A DNA stretch of 64,000 bases from Methylophilus medardensis (GTDB lineage Bacteria; Pseudomonadota; Gammaproteobacteria; Burkholderiales; Methylophilaceae), in NCBI RefSeq assembly GCF_006363915.1, contig NZ_CP040946.1; one strand, written 5' to 3'. Every line of letters starts with the position of its first letter. Positions within the stretch are counted from its first letter, which is position 1. The position numbers were made by a program, and so were the translations under genes. Below are positions 24,048-33,036 of the stretch, piece by piece. The notes below the pieces were generated by a model. That model was not told the origin of the DNA and ran no database searches. It saw only the letters and a program-made list of their open reading frames with translations.

Positions 24048-26828
24048 ATGATAAAAAAACTTGCGGCCAATGCCATGGTTTCTGCAGAAGCCAGGCTGAC
24101 CGATAACATTCAATTGTTGGGGACCCTGCTCGATAAAGCGATTCTCGAAGTAGAGGGCGAAGAAGTGTCGCAAAAGATCGCCTCCATTCGTCACTCGGCG
24201 TTGCGCTTTCATCAAACGCATGACCAGCAGGCTTCTTTAGATTTGGAGCAGTTGCTGGCGGGCCTGAGTCTGGAGCATACCGTGCGTGTGGTGCGCGCAC
24301 TGGCTTATTTCAAACATCTGGTGAATCTGGCTGAGGATTTATATGGCCAAGAGCTGGGCCATTGTGCACAAAATACGCCTGCGCCCGGTATGCTTTCTTA
24401 CACGCTTTCTCGTATCAAAGCGGCGGCCATCCCAGCCGATACCGTGCAAAAGCTACTCGAAGATGCGCTGATCTCACCCGTGTTGACGGCGCATCCGACC
24501 GAAGTGCAACGCAAAAGTGTGCTCGACATTGAGCGTTTGATTGCCGAGTTGCTCGCTGCGCGAGTCCCCATGGTATCGGAGCAGCAGTTGGCCCGTAACA
24601 GCCTGTTGTTGCAAGGCGCGGTCTCAGCGCTGTGGCAAACCCGCATGATGCGCTACTCTAAACTGAGCGTGCTCAATGAAATTGAAAATGCGCTAACCTA
24701 TTACGAAAGCACTTTTTTGCATGTGATCCCCGAGATCTTGCAAGATATCGAGCGTGATTTGTCGGACCTATTACCGAATGTGGCTTTGCCGGGTTTTTTA
24801 CGCATGGGCAGTTGGATCGGTGGTGACCGCGACGGCAACCCCTTTGTGAACGGCACTACTCTGTGCGAGAGCGTGCGATTGCAAGCGACCACCTTGTTTA
24901 AGTTTTATTTGCAAGAGCTGGCGGCGCTCCGGCGAGAGTTAGCCGTCTCTACGCGGGTCGTCGGCGTGGATGACGCAGTCTTGCAGTTGAGTAAAGATTC
25001 ACGCGACCAATCCCAGCACCGTTTAGATGAGCCCTACCGGCTAGCATTAAACGGCGTCTACGACCGGCTGTTACTGACGGCCAGCAAGCTGTTGCCCGAG
25101 GGCGGATGGGTCTTGCAGGAGGAGATGGCAGAGGCGGTCTATGATAGCCCGGAAGCATTGCTGGTGCCGCTGCAAATTATTGCGGATTCGCTGCGCAATC
25201 ATCACGGTGAAGCCTTGATTTATCCGCGCTTAGGCAAGCTGATTAAAGCAATCAACACGTTTGGCTTTCATCTGGCTACCGTAGATATTCGTCAATCGTC
25301 CGATGTGCATGAGGCGGTCATCACCGAATTATTGCAAAAAGCCGGGCAGGATTTTGATTATGCAAGCTTTAATGAAGATGAAAAAATCGGGATTTTGCTA
25401 GAAGAGCTCAAGCAACCGCGCTTGTTGTTTTCACCGTTTCAGCAATATTCCGAGTTGGTGCACAAAGAAATTGGCGTGTTGGTGGCGGTGCGTGAGACGC
25501 GGCAACGCTTTGGTGAACATGCCGTGCGCCAGTACATCATTTCGCATACTGAAACGCTGTCAGACCTGTTAGAAGTGGCATTGCTACAACGCGAGGCGGG
25601 CTTACTGCGCGGCGTGTGGGGCTCTGCCAATATTCAGGTTGACCTCAATATCGTGCCACTGTTTGAGACCATCGCCGATTTGCGTGATGCCCCGATGATC
25701 ATGGGTAAATGGCTGAGCCTGATTGGTATTCGCCATGTGATCCGCTATCAGGGCAATGAGCAAGAGGTGATGCTGGGCTACTCCGATAGTAACAAAGATG
25801 GCGGATTTCTGACCTCTAACTGGGAGCTGTATAAGGCGGAAGTCTCGCTGGTAGAGTTATTTAATCAGGCCAATGTGAAATTACGCTTATTTCATGGCCG
25901 TGGCGGCACAGTTGGCCGGGGCGGCGGTCCGACTTATCAGGCCATTATGGCGCAACCCAAAGGTACGGTGGATGGCCAGATCCGCTTAACCGAACAAGGT
26001 GAAATTATTTCGACCCGCTATGCCGACCCAGTTGTGGGCCGGCAGCATCTTGAAACACTGATCGCAGCAACGTTAGATGCGACCTTGTTTCCCTCAGACC
26101 AGCTTGATCCCGCCAAGCGGCGCGCATTCGAGAGCGTGATGGAGACACTGTCTGCGACTGCCATGACCAGTTATCGCAGCCTGGTTTATGAAACCCCAGG
26201 CTTTGCCGAATACTTTTTTAGTACGACCCCGATTGACGAAATTGCCAGCCTCAATTTGGGCAGCCGTCCAGCAGCACGCAAGTCGACCCGTCGCATCGAA
26301 GATCTGCGGGCAATTCCCTGGGGGTTTTCGTGGGGACAATGCCGATTACTACTGCCAGGTTGGTATGGCCTCGGTAGCGCCATTCAACAATTTTTGCAGC
26401 AAGATCCGGCCGCGAAAGATGCCCGGCTAGCCATGTTGCTTGAGATGCAGGCGCATTGGCCTTTATTTAATACCTTGATCAATAATGTCGATATGGTATT
26501 GGCCAAGACAGACTTGGTGGTGGCGAGACATTATGCACATTTGTTGGATGACAGGGATCTGCGCGAAGATATCTTTAGCCGCATCGCCCATGAGCATAAA
26601 CTCACCACTGAGGCGGTGAACTTGTTATTGGGGACCACCCAGCGCTTAGCAACGCAGCCGACCATTGCAAAATCTATCCGTGATCGTTTGCCCTATCTTG
26701 ACCCCTTAAACCACTTGCAAGTTGAAATGATTCAGCGCTACCGCAATGGAGAAACGGATGAAAAGTTGCAGTGGGCGATTCCGCTGACGATTAATGGGAT
26801 TGCGACCAGTTTACGCAATACGGGTTGA
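24048..26828 (+). CDS. ppc: Phosphoenolpyruvate carboxylase
   Basis: The 926-residue enzyme carboxylates PEP to oxaloacetate, the anaplerotic reaction. The catalytic histidine lies in TAHPTEVQRK (His149). Other hallmarks are GSWIGGDRDGNPFV, GYSDSNKDGG, the FHGRGGTVGRGGGP loop and the C-terminal end SLRNTG. The start ATG has AGAGGAGAG just upstream. In a RuMP-cycle methylotroph with an interrupted citric acid cycle this would supply oxaloacetate (inference). It is monocistronic with a strong terminator. Confidence 0.98.
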   Translation: MIKKLAANAMVSAEARLTDNIQLLGTLLDKAILEVEGEEVSQKIASIRHSALRFHQTHDQQASLDLEQLLAGLSLEHTVRVVRALAYFKHLVNLAEDLYGQELGHCAQNTPAPGMLSYTLSRIKAAAIPADTVQKLLEDALISPVLTAHPTEVQRKSVLDIERLIAELLAARVPMVSEQQLARNSLLLQGAVSALWQTRMMRYSKLSVLNEIENALTYYESTFLHVIPEILQDIERDLSDLLPNVALPGFLRMGSWIGGDRDGNPFVNGTTLCESVRLQATTLFKFYLQELAALRRELAVSTRVVGVDDAVLQLSKDSRDQSQHRLDEPYRLALNGVYDRLLLTASKLLPEGGWVLQEEMAEAVYDSPEALLVPLQIIADSLRNHHGEALIYPRLGKLIKAINTFGFHLATVDIRQSSDVHEAVITELLQKAGQDFDYASFNEDEKIGILLEELKQPRLLFSPFQQYSELVHKEIGVLVAVRETRQRFGEHAVRQYIISHTETLSDLLEVALLQREAGLLRGVWGSANIQVDLNIVPLFETIADLRDAPMIMGKWLSLIGIRHVIRYQGNEQEVMLGYSDSNKDGGFLTSNWELYKAEVSLVELFNQANVKLRLFHGRGGTVGRGGGPTYQAIMAQPKGTVDGQIRLTEQGEIISTRYADPVVGRQHLETLIAATLDATLFPSDQLDPAKRRAFESVMETLSATAMTSYRSLVYETPGFAEYFFSTTPIDEIASLNLGSRPAARKSTRRIEDLRAIPWGFSWGQCRLLLPGWYGLGSAIQQFLQQDPAAKDARLAMLLEMQAHWPLFNTLINNVDMVLAKTDLVVARHYAHLLDDRDLREDIFSRIAHEHKLTTEAVNLLLGTTQRLATQPTIAKSIRDRLPYLDPLNHLQVEMIQRYRNGETDEKLQWAIPLTINGIATSLRNTG

Positions 26829-26845
26829 TTGTCTGTGCGACACAC

Positions 26846-26876
26846 AAAAAAGGACAAGCCTCGCTTGTCCTTTTTT
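26846..26876. terminator. Bidirectional terminator between ppc and the csbD-like gene
   Basis: AAAAAAGGACAAGC and GCTTGTCCTTTTTT pair around a 3-base loop, with A/T tracts on both sides. Confidence 0.88.
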
Positions 26877-26905
26877 ATTGAGCCAACCGCAGGCGTTAAA
26901 GGCGG

Positions 26906-27103
26906 TTAGTGCTTGCTTTCCCAAGCTTTGATTTGTTTTTCAGCTTCATCTTTAGTGATGCCATAACGTTCTTGAATTTTACCCGCGACTTGATCACGTT
27001 TACCTTCAATCACGTCAAGATCATCATTGGTCAGCTTGCCCCATTGTTCTTGGACTTTGCCCTTCAATTGTTTCCAGTTACCTTCAAAGATATCTTTATT
27101 CAT
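26906..27103 (-). CDS. CsbD-family stress protein
   Basis: The product has 65 residues from the ATG at 27103, preceded by GAGGAG. MNKDIFEGNWKQLKGKVQE followed by WGKLTNDDLDVIEGKRDQ is the CsbD signature (repeated GxWxQxKGxxKxxWG-type unit). The protein is hydrophilic and helical. CsbD-like genes are typically induced by general stress; the molecular role is unknown. Confidence 0.9.
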   Translation of the reverse strand: MNKDIFEGNWKQLKGKVQEQWGKLTNDDLDVIEGKRDQVAGKIQERYGITKDEAEKQIKAWESKH

Positions 27104-27286
27104 GTCGAGTCTCCTCAATGTTAAGAAAGGGTTGTAGGTGAATTACCTGAGTTGCATCTTAACCATTAAAGCTTAGCGCTTCAGTCAGCCATACTCGTCA
27201 AAGCGGGTCAGATTCGACTGACAGTTGGGCTTGGCTATGGCCGGATTGGATTTTCGCTTCGCATTAAAAGCTGTTAAGATTCTGGC

Positions 27287-28594
27287 ATGAAAAACGCCAC
27301 ACTCTCCGCGTTGGGCCAGTCGCTTGCACAACGTCTACCTTATGAATTTTGGATAGGCTGGCGCTATACCCGTGCCAAACGCAACAACCATTTCATTTCG
27401 TTTATTTCGCTGACCAGTATGGTCGGGATCGCGCTGGGGGTCATGGCGCTGATTGTCGTGCTGTCGGTGATGAATGGTTTTCAGGACGAGTTGAGAAAAC
27501 GGATTCTTGGCGTGGCCTCTCATATTGAAGTACGCGGTTTTGAGCCTAGCCTCGCCGATTGGCAGCACTTGCAGCAACAAATTCAATCGATACCGCCCAA
27601 AGCCGTTGCCAGCCCAATCGAGGGCGTCGCACCTTATATTATGGCGCAGGGCATGCTGACGCATGATCAGGCGGTACAGGGGGTGCTCATTCGCGGCGTG
27701 CTTCCTGCGCAAGAATCCACAGTGTCTGAACTGTCTACGCAGATGAAGCTTGGCCAATTAAACGATTTAAAAGCAGGGCAATTTAATATTGTGCTGGGTT
27801 CTGATCTGGCCATGGCGCTTGGTGTGCGCGTCGGTGAAAAAGTGGTGTTGATGGCGCCGCAAGGGCAAGTGACGCCTGCGGGGTTGGTGCCACGAATTAA
27901 GCAATTTACCGTGTCAGGCATTTTTCAGGTCGGCATGTATGAGTATGACGCGGGGCTTGCCTTGATTCATATGGAGGATGCAGCCAAGTTATATCGTTTG
28001 GGCGAGCAGGTCTCTGGTTTAAGGTTGAAACTTGCCGATCTTTTTATGGCCGATCGGGTAAGTCAATCCTTGGTGGAGGCGCTGGGGCCTAACTTTTACA
28101 TTACCGACTGGACGCAGCAGCATGCCAACTTCTTCAAAGCGATACAGCTTGAAAAACGTGTCATGTTTATTATTTTGGCGCTGATCGTGGCGGTGGCAGC
28201 GTTTAATATCGTCTCAACGCTGGTGATGGCGGTGACCGATAAACGGGCAGATATTGCCATCTTGCGCACCATGGGCGCCACCCCGCAATCCATACGTAAA
28301 ATGTTTGTTGTGCAGGGCGCGATGATCGGCATTATCGGCACAGTGTCGGGCGCATTGCTGGGCGTGTTGCTGGCGTTGAATATTGAAACCGTGGTGCCTT
28401 GGATTGAACACACATTTAATGTGCAATTTTTGTCCAAAGATGTGTATTACATCAGCGACTTACCCTCTAAACTCATGTGGTCAGACGTGGCGGCGATTGT
28501 AGGTTTGTCTATTTTATTAAGTTTGGTGGCCACCTTGTATCCTAGCGCACGCGCAGCCAGCATGAACCCAGCGGAGGCGTTACGCTATGAGTGA
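27287..28594 (+). CDS. lolC: Lipoprotein-releasing ABC transporter permease, LolC/LolE type
   Basis: The 435-residue protein has an N-terminal helix (FISLTSMVGIALGVMALIVVLSVMNGF), a large periplasmic domain (about residues 65-275) and three C-terminal helices with the FtsX-type permease fold, ending in NPAEALRYE. The N-terminal FWIGWRYTRAKRNNHFISFI is typical of LolC/E. It extracts outer-membrane lipoproteins from the inner membrane for LolA. The gene overlaps lolD by 8 bases. Only one permease is present here, so the complex may use a single permease type or a second copy elsewhere. Confidence 0.93.
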   Translation: MKNATLSALGQSLAQRLPYEFWIGWRYTRAKRNNHFISFISLTSMVGIALGVMALIVVLSVMNGFQDELRKRILGVASHIEVRGFEPSLADWQHLQQQIQSIPPKAVASPIEGVAPYIMAQGMLTHDQAVQGVLIRGVLPAQESTVSELSTQMKLGQLNDLKAGQFNIVLGSDLAMALGVRVGEKVVLMAPQGQVTPAGLVPRIKQFTVSGIFQVGMYEYDAGLALIHMEDAAKLYRLGEQVSGLRLKLADLFMADRVSQSLVEALGPNFYITDWTQQHANFFKAIQLEKRVMFIILALIVAVAAFNIVSTLVMAVTDKRADIAILRTMGATPQSIRKMFVVQGAMIGIIGTVSGALLGVLLALNIETVVPWIEHTFNVQFLSKDVYYISDLPSKLMWSDVAAIVGLSILLSLVATLYPSARAASMNPAEALRYE

Positions 28595-29294
28595 GTTTAT
28601 TTTGCAATGCCAAGGCTTGGCCAAAACCTATCAGGGGCTGGATACGTCCGTATTGACTGGCGTAGATCTGCAACTCGCTGCAGGGGACCATGTGGCGATT
28701 GTTGGGGCCTCTGGTAGTGGTAAAAGTACCTTGCTGCATTTGCTTGGTGGCTTAGACGCCCCGACACAGGGCGAGGTGAGTTGGCTAGGTAAACCGCTCA
28801 CAAGCCTCTCAGAGGCCGACAAAAGTGCCATGCGTAACCGCTACTTGGGGTTTGTCTACCAGTTTCATCATTTGTTACCAGAATTTAGTGCACTAGAGAA
28901 CGTGGCCATGCCGTTGCTGATTCGGCGCATGCCGCGTGTGCAGGCCTTGGCCCAAGCCGAGCATTATCTGTCACTGGTGGGGTTGACGCATCGACTGGAA
29001 CATACGCCGGGTGAGCTTTCAGGTGGTGAACGCCAACGTGCAGCCCTAGCCCGTGCCTTGGTGACACAACCGCGCTGTATTCTGGCTGACGAGCCAACCG
29101 GCAACCTAGATCGGCAAACTGCTGAGCAGGTGTTTGAACTACTGTTGCAAATACAGTCTGCGCAGGGCACTTCGTTGGTGGTGGTGACACACGATCTGTC
29201 ACTGGCTGCGCGTATGCATCGTCAATATCGCTTGCAAGATGGCCGCTTGCAAGCGTTGTCTTTAAGCACAGAGCAGGGCGTCACTCCTTTTTAA
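28587..29294 (+). CDS. lolD: Lipoprotein-releasing ABC transporter ATPase LolD
   Basis: The 235-residue ABC ATPase has Walker A GASGSGKST, the YQFHHLLPEFSALENV region that marks the LolD subgroup, signature LSGGERQR and Walker B CILADEPTGNLD. It drives LolC/E in lipoprotein sorting. The start is inside the lolC end, indicating coupling, and comEC follows 9 bases later. Confidence 0.95.
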   Translation: MSEFILQCQGLAKTYQGLDTSVLTGVDLQLAAGDHVAIVGASGSGKSTLLHLLGGLDAPTQGEVSWLGKPLTSLSEADKSAMRNRYLGFVYQFHHLLPEFSALENVAMPLLIRRMPRVQALAQAEHYLSLVGLTHRLEHTPGELSGGERQRAALARALVTQPRCILADEPTGNLDRQTAEQVFELLLQIQSAQGTSLVVVTHDLSLAARMHRQYRLQDGRLQALSLSTEQGVTPF

Positions 29295-29303
29295 GTCACG
29301 ACC

Positions 29304-31715
29304 ATGCTACCGGGCGCGACTCTCGGATTTCTGCTTGGCGTTTGGCTGTTTCAACAGCAAGCGCAACTGTGGTCTTTGTTTGTGTGGCTTGGTTGGTGTG
29401 CGCTCTTGGTCGCGCTGCGTCTGGCGCGATGCGTGCCTCGTTACCCAACGCTATGGCGTAAACTTTGGTTGCTGGTGCTCATCACGGCATTGGGCTTTGC
29501 GTGGGCGCAAGCACGCGCTTGGTGGCGATTGCAATCTGCACTGCCCGCAGCTTGTCAGCAAAAAGTCATTGCTGTGCAGGGCGTGATTGTCAGTGTGCCG
29601 GAGCAAGATGCACGTGGTCAGCATGTAGATATGGCCATCGAGCAACGTTTTAATGCGGTGTGTGGCTTGCCAGATAGGGTGCGCTTGCATCTTTATACGC
29701 AAGCCTATCGCGGCGACGTAGCCAAATCTTCGCATCCTTTGCCACGTTTAAAAGCGGGAGAGCGTTGGCAATTCAGCGTTAAGTTAAAGCGGCCGCACGG
29801 TACACGCAATCCACATGGTTTTGATTACGCCGCTTGGTGTTTGGCCAACGATATCGGTGCCAGTGGGTCGATTGTGACGAAAGCCCCGATGCGACGCCTA
29901 CAGTCGCTCGCTTGGCAGCCTGCTGCTTGGATTGCGCGCTGGCGCGCATTGGTAGGGGACCGCATCACGCAGATCTTGGGCCATACGCCATCAAGTGCCG
30001 TGATGCGTGCGCTGGTGATCGGGGATGACAGCCAGATTTCACGGGCCGATTGGCAATTATTTGTCGATAGCGGGATTAATCATTTGGTGAGTATTTCCGG
30101 GCTACACATTACCATGTTGGCCTCGTTAGGCTATCTCTTCATTGGCTGGTTGTGGCGGTTATGGCCCCGCTGGGCTTTATATGTACCCTCCACTTTAGCC
30201 GCCAGCACTGGCGGCGCACTGGTGGCGATTGTTTACGCCGCCCTAGCGGGTTTTTCTATTCCAACCCAGCGCACGCTGTATATGCTGCTGACCGTATTTG
30301 TGATGCTCAGCCTAAAGCAGCGCATACCTTTTTCATGGCTGTTGAGTATCGCGATGTGGGTCGTGTTGCTTCTAGATCCTTGGGCGGTCTTGGCGCCCGG
30401 TTTCTGGTTATCTTTTGGCGCGGTGGCAGTGCTGGCATTCAGTATGTCTGGCCGGTTACGCGTCGCACCTTGGTGGCAGAGCGCGATGCAGGCACAGTGG
30501 GTGATGACGTTGGCATTTGTGCCGGTATTGATCATGCTGTTTAATCAGCTGGCATTGGTCTCACCCTTGGCCAATGCATTGGCCATTCCGCTGGTCAGTA
30601 TTGGTGTGGTCCCACTCGCGATTGCTGGCGCAGTGTTTTCGATTGATTTTTTGCTGATCTGGGCGGCTAGCTTATGGGAAGCCTGTGCTGCGGGTTTGCA
30701 GTGGTTGCATCAATGGCCTTGGGCGGTGCGCTATTTTGCAACGCCGCCCGTTTGGGCGTGGTTGATTGCCATGTTGGGGACGCTGGTGTGGCTCATGCCC
30801 TGCGGGTGGCCCCTGCGCTGGGCGGGGTTGTTATTGTGGCTACCTTTGTTTCACGTTAGTGAACCAATATTGCAGCCTGGGCAAATGCGGGTAACGGTCA
30901 TTGATGTGGGTCAGGGCTTGAGTGTGTTGTTACAAACCGCCCGGCATGCGATGTTGTACGATGCCGGCCCCATCTACAACGAACAAAGTGATGCCGGCCA
31001 GCGCATCGTGTTGCCTTATTTGCGCCATTTAGGCTTACATCAGTTGCAACTTGCCGTGATCTCACATGATGATAACGACCACGTTGGTGGCATGGCGTCG
31101 GTATTGGCAGGTATTCAGGCGCAACAAATAATGAGTTCCTTAACTGCAGAGGCGCAATTTTTCAAACAACTACAGCAGAATCCCCAGATGGCCAAGCTAC
31201 CCCGACTAGCGGGCCGCGCTGGACAGACTTGGGTTTGGGATCAGGTGCACTTTCGCGTGCTGCATCCATCGCATGCGATGACTTCAGTGGCCAAAGATAA
31301 TGACAAAAGTTGTGTGATCAAAATCAGCTCGGCCCATGGCAGCTTGTTGTTAACCGGCGATATTGAGCAGTATGCCGAGCAAATGCTCCTTGAATCTTCC
31401 TCTGATCAGTTGCAAGCAGATGTCATGGTGATGCCGCACCATGGCAGCAAAACCTCCTCCAACATGGCGTTTATCAGACAGGTGCATCCCAAGGTTGCCA
31501 TTGCAACAGCCGGCTATTTGAACCGTTTTGGGCATCCTAAACCAGAAGTCGTTGCGCGCTATCAGGCATTGGGCAGCCAAACGTTACGTTCCGACCAAGA
31601 TGGTGCGATTGTATTAGACTTTTTGCGCGGGGCGCAGCCGCATGTGACACGCTGGCGACAGGCCGAACCGCACTATTGGGAGGCGCCTAATCATCCGCTG
31701 CCATCGCAAATGTAA
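29304..31715 (+). CDS. comEC: DNA internalisation competence protein ComEC/Rec2
   Basis: The 803-residue protein shows the three ComEC parts: an N-terminal helix pair with an OB-like soluble region (about 1-210), the multi-spanning Competence domain (about 215-520, with DSGINHLVSISGLHITMLA), and a C-terminal metallo-beta-lactamase-like domain (VIDVGQGLSVLLQ, SHDDNDHVGG, MPHHGSKTSS). ComEC forms the inner-membrane channel for single-stranded DNA uptake in natural transformation. No other competence gene lies in the window. Confidence 0.94.
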   Translation: MLPGATLGFLLGVWLFQQQAQLWSLFVWLGWCALLVALRLARCVPRYPTLWRKLWLLVLITALGFAWAQARAWWRLQSALPAACQQKVIAVQGVIVSVPEQDARGQHVDMAIEQRFNAVCGLPDRVRLHLYTQAYRGDVAKSSHPLPRLKAGERWQFSVKLKRPHGTRNPHGFDYAAWCLANDIGASGSIVTKAPMRRLQSLAWQPAAWIARWRALVGDRITQILGHTPSSAVMRALVIGDDSQISRADWQLFVDSGINHLVSISGLHITMLASLGYLFIGWLWRLWPRWALYVPSTLAASTGGALVAIVYAALAGFSIPTQRTLYMLLTVFVMLSLKQRIPFSWLLSIAMWVVLLLDPWAVLAPGFWLSFGAVAVLAFSMSGRLRVAPWWQSAMQAQWVMTLAFVPVLIMLFNQLALVSPLANALAIPLVSIGVVPLAIAGAVFSIDFLLIWAASLWEACAAGLQWLHQWPWAVRYFATPPVWAWLIAMLGTLVWLMPCGWPLRWAGLLLWLPLFHVSEPILQPGQMRVTVIDVGQGLSVLLQTARHAMLYDAGPIYNEQSDAGQRIVLPYLRHLGLHQLQLAVISHDDNDHVGGMASVLAGIQAQQIMSSLTAEAQFFKQLQQNPQMAKLPRLAGRAGQTWVWDQVHFRVLHPSHAMTSVAKDNDKSCVIKISSAHGSLLLTGDIEQYAEQMLLESSSDQLQADVMVMPHHGSKTSSNMAFIRQVHPKVAIATAGYLNRFGHPKPEVVARYQALGSQTLRSDQDGAIVLDFLRGAQPHVTRWRQAEPHYWEAPNHPLPSQM

Positions 31716-31801
31716 CCTGATGGATACTGGACAAAACTTGCCCTTAGGCCTGGTTAACGCTAAAGTAGCGGAAGTTTAAAAAAACAACAGGAGTATTTGC
31801 T

Positions 31802-32407
31802 GTGTGGGAAATTATTTTAGCGGCCGGCTGGCCTATCTGGCCTCTGATTATTGCCTCCGTGATTGCTTTGGCAATTATTGCTGAGCGGTTTTGGGCTTTA
31901 AGAGCCTCAGTTGTGACACCGGAGCAGCTGCTGCCAGAAGTACAAAACTGGCTTAAGCAGGGCGGTGTGACGCGAGAAACGCTGAGTCGCCTAGAAGCGC
32001 ACTCTTTGTTAGGTAAGGTGTTTGCTAGTGCCTTGGCCAACATGCATAACTCTCGTGAAGTCACCAAGGAGGCCATTGAAGAAACTGGTCGCGCTGTTGC
32101 GCACAAACTAGAACAATATTTGCCAACGTTGGGTACCATTGCCACCGTAGCGCCTTTGCTTGGCCTACTCGGTACGGTCATCGGGATGGTGGAGCTGTTC
32201 GGGTCATTCACCAATAGCGGTCATGATGTGGCGCAGTTCGCACGCGGGATTTCAGTCGCGTTGTATAACACCGCCGCTGGTATTGTTGTGGCTGTGCCGT
32301 CCATGATTGCTTACCGTTATTTCCGTGGCAAGATTGATGGCTTTTTGGTCGACATGGAGCAACAGGCGATCAAGCTGGTCGAACTCATTCATGGTGATCG
32401 TGGCTAG
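31802..32407 (+). CDS. exbB: MotA/TolQ/ExbB-family proton channel protein
   Basis: The 201-residue protein starts at GTG 31802 with AGGAG eight bases upstream. It has three transmembrane helices; the second and third carry the conserved TLGTIATVAPLLGLLGTVIGM and YNTAAGIVVAVPSMI motifs. With ExbD it energises TonB-dependent outer-membrane transport or a related process. In this lineage the pair stands upstream of msbA/lpxK, and no tonB is seen nearby. The last codons (GDRG) and the stop belong to a 15-bp tandem repeat. Confidence 0.92.
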   Translation: MWEIILAAGWPIWPLIIASVIALAIIAERFWALRASVVTPEQLLPEVQNWLKQGGVTRETLSRLEAHSLLGKVFASALANMHNSREVTKEAIEETGRAVAHKLEQYLPTLGTIATVAPLLGLLGTVIGMVELFGSFTNSGHDVAQFARGISVALYNTAAGIVVAVPSMIAYRYFRGKIDGFLVDMEQQAIKLVELIHGDRG

Positions 32408-32455
32408 GGTGATCGTGGCAAGGGCGATCGCGGCTGGGGTGATCCCGGCTAGCTG
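32396..32455 (+). repeat. Four-unit 15-bp tandem repeat spanning the exbB stop codon
   Basis: Four 15-base units of the form GATCGTGGCTAGGGT follow head to tail at 32396, 32411, 32426 and 32441 with a few substitutions each. The period is a multiple of three, so in the exbB frame each unit would encode Gly-Asp-Arg-Gly-x (the last has Pro for Arg). The exbB stop TAG is the x position of the first unit; units two and three read Lys and Trp there, and the fourth has TAG again. Confidence 0.85.
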
Positions 32456-32518
32456 TAGCTGAGTCAAATAGAGTTTGAATAAGCTGCTTAAAAAGCACAC
32501 AGAACACAGAGGCAATTC

Positions 32519-32947
32519 ATGAATTTTAAACGAGGTGTCCGCAACGAAGAGTTGGAAATTAACTTTATTCCGCTCATTGACGTGCTATTGGTCATCATCA
32601 TTTTTCTGATGGTGAGTGCAACGTTCTCACGCACCAGTGAACTGCAAATCAATCTGCCGACGGCAGATGCGAATGCGCCACAAGAAAAGCCGCTGACGAT
32701 TACTGTCGAGGTAGACGCCAACGGCCGTTACTTAGTTAATGGCAAAGAGGCCAATGGTGCGGTGGTGTCTGATTTGTCTGCCGCCTTAACGCAAGCGGGC
32801 GCTGATGGCCCCAGTGGCAAAGAGCCCACCATTATTATTAATGCCGATGCGAAGGCAACACACCAATCGGTGATTAATATTATGGAAGCTTCGCGCATGG
32901 CTAATTACACGCATATCACCTTTGCGACGCAGGTGAATTCCCGGTAA
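32519..32947 (+). CDS. exbD: ExbD/TolR-family protein
   Basis: The 142-residue protein has a single N-terminal transmembrane helix containing the proton-path aspartate (INFIPLIDVLLVIIIFLMVSATF region, Asp at about residue 21) and a periplasmic domain with IIINADAKATHQSVINIMEAS, the usual ExbD C-terminal fold. It acts with the upstream ExbB and lies 111 bases after it; the intervening DNA holds the 15-bp repeat. Confidence 0.93.
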   Translation: MNFKRGVRNEELEINFIPLIDVLLVIIIFLMVSATFSRTSELQINLPTADANAPQEKPLTITVEVDANGRYLVNGKEANGAVVSDLSAALTQAGADGPSGKEPTIIINADAKATHQSVINIMEASRMANYTHITFATQVNSR

Positions 32948-32984
32948 TGCATCCTTGGATCCACATGGTTGCGATCCACCAACA

Positions 32985-33016
32985 AGCCCGTCAATCTTGG
33001 CGGGCTGTTTGTTTTT
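32985..33016 (+). terminator. Probable terminator between exbD and msbA
   Basis: AGCCCGTC pairs with GGCGGGCT (one G-T pair) around AATCTT, followed by GTTTGTTTTT. Confidence 0.6.
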
Positions 33017-33036
33017 AGTCTGTCTGAGAAAACCGC

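Noticed and set aside
23784..24300. Minus-strand frames overlapping the 5' end of ppc and the gap before it
   Set aside because: They mostly overlap the confident ppc coding region or the low-complexity gap, with no motif, so they were not annotated.
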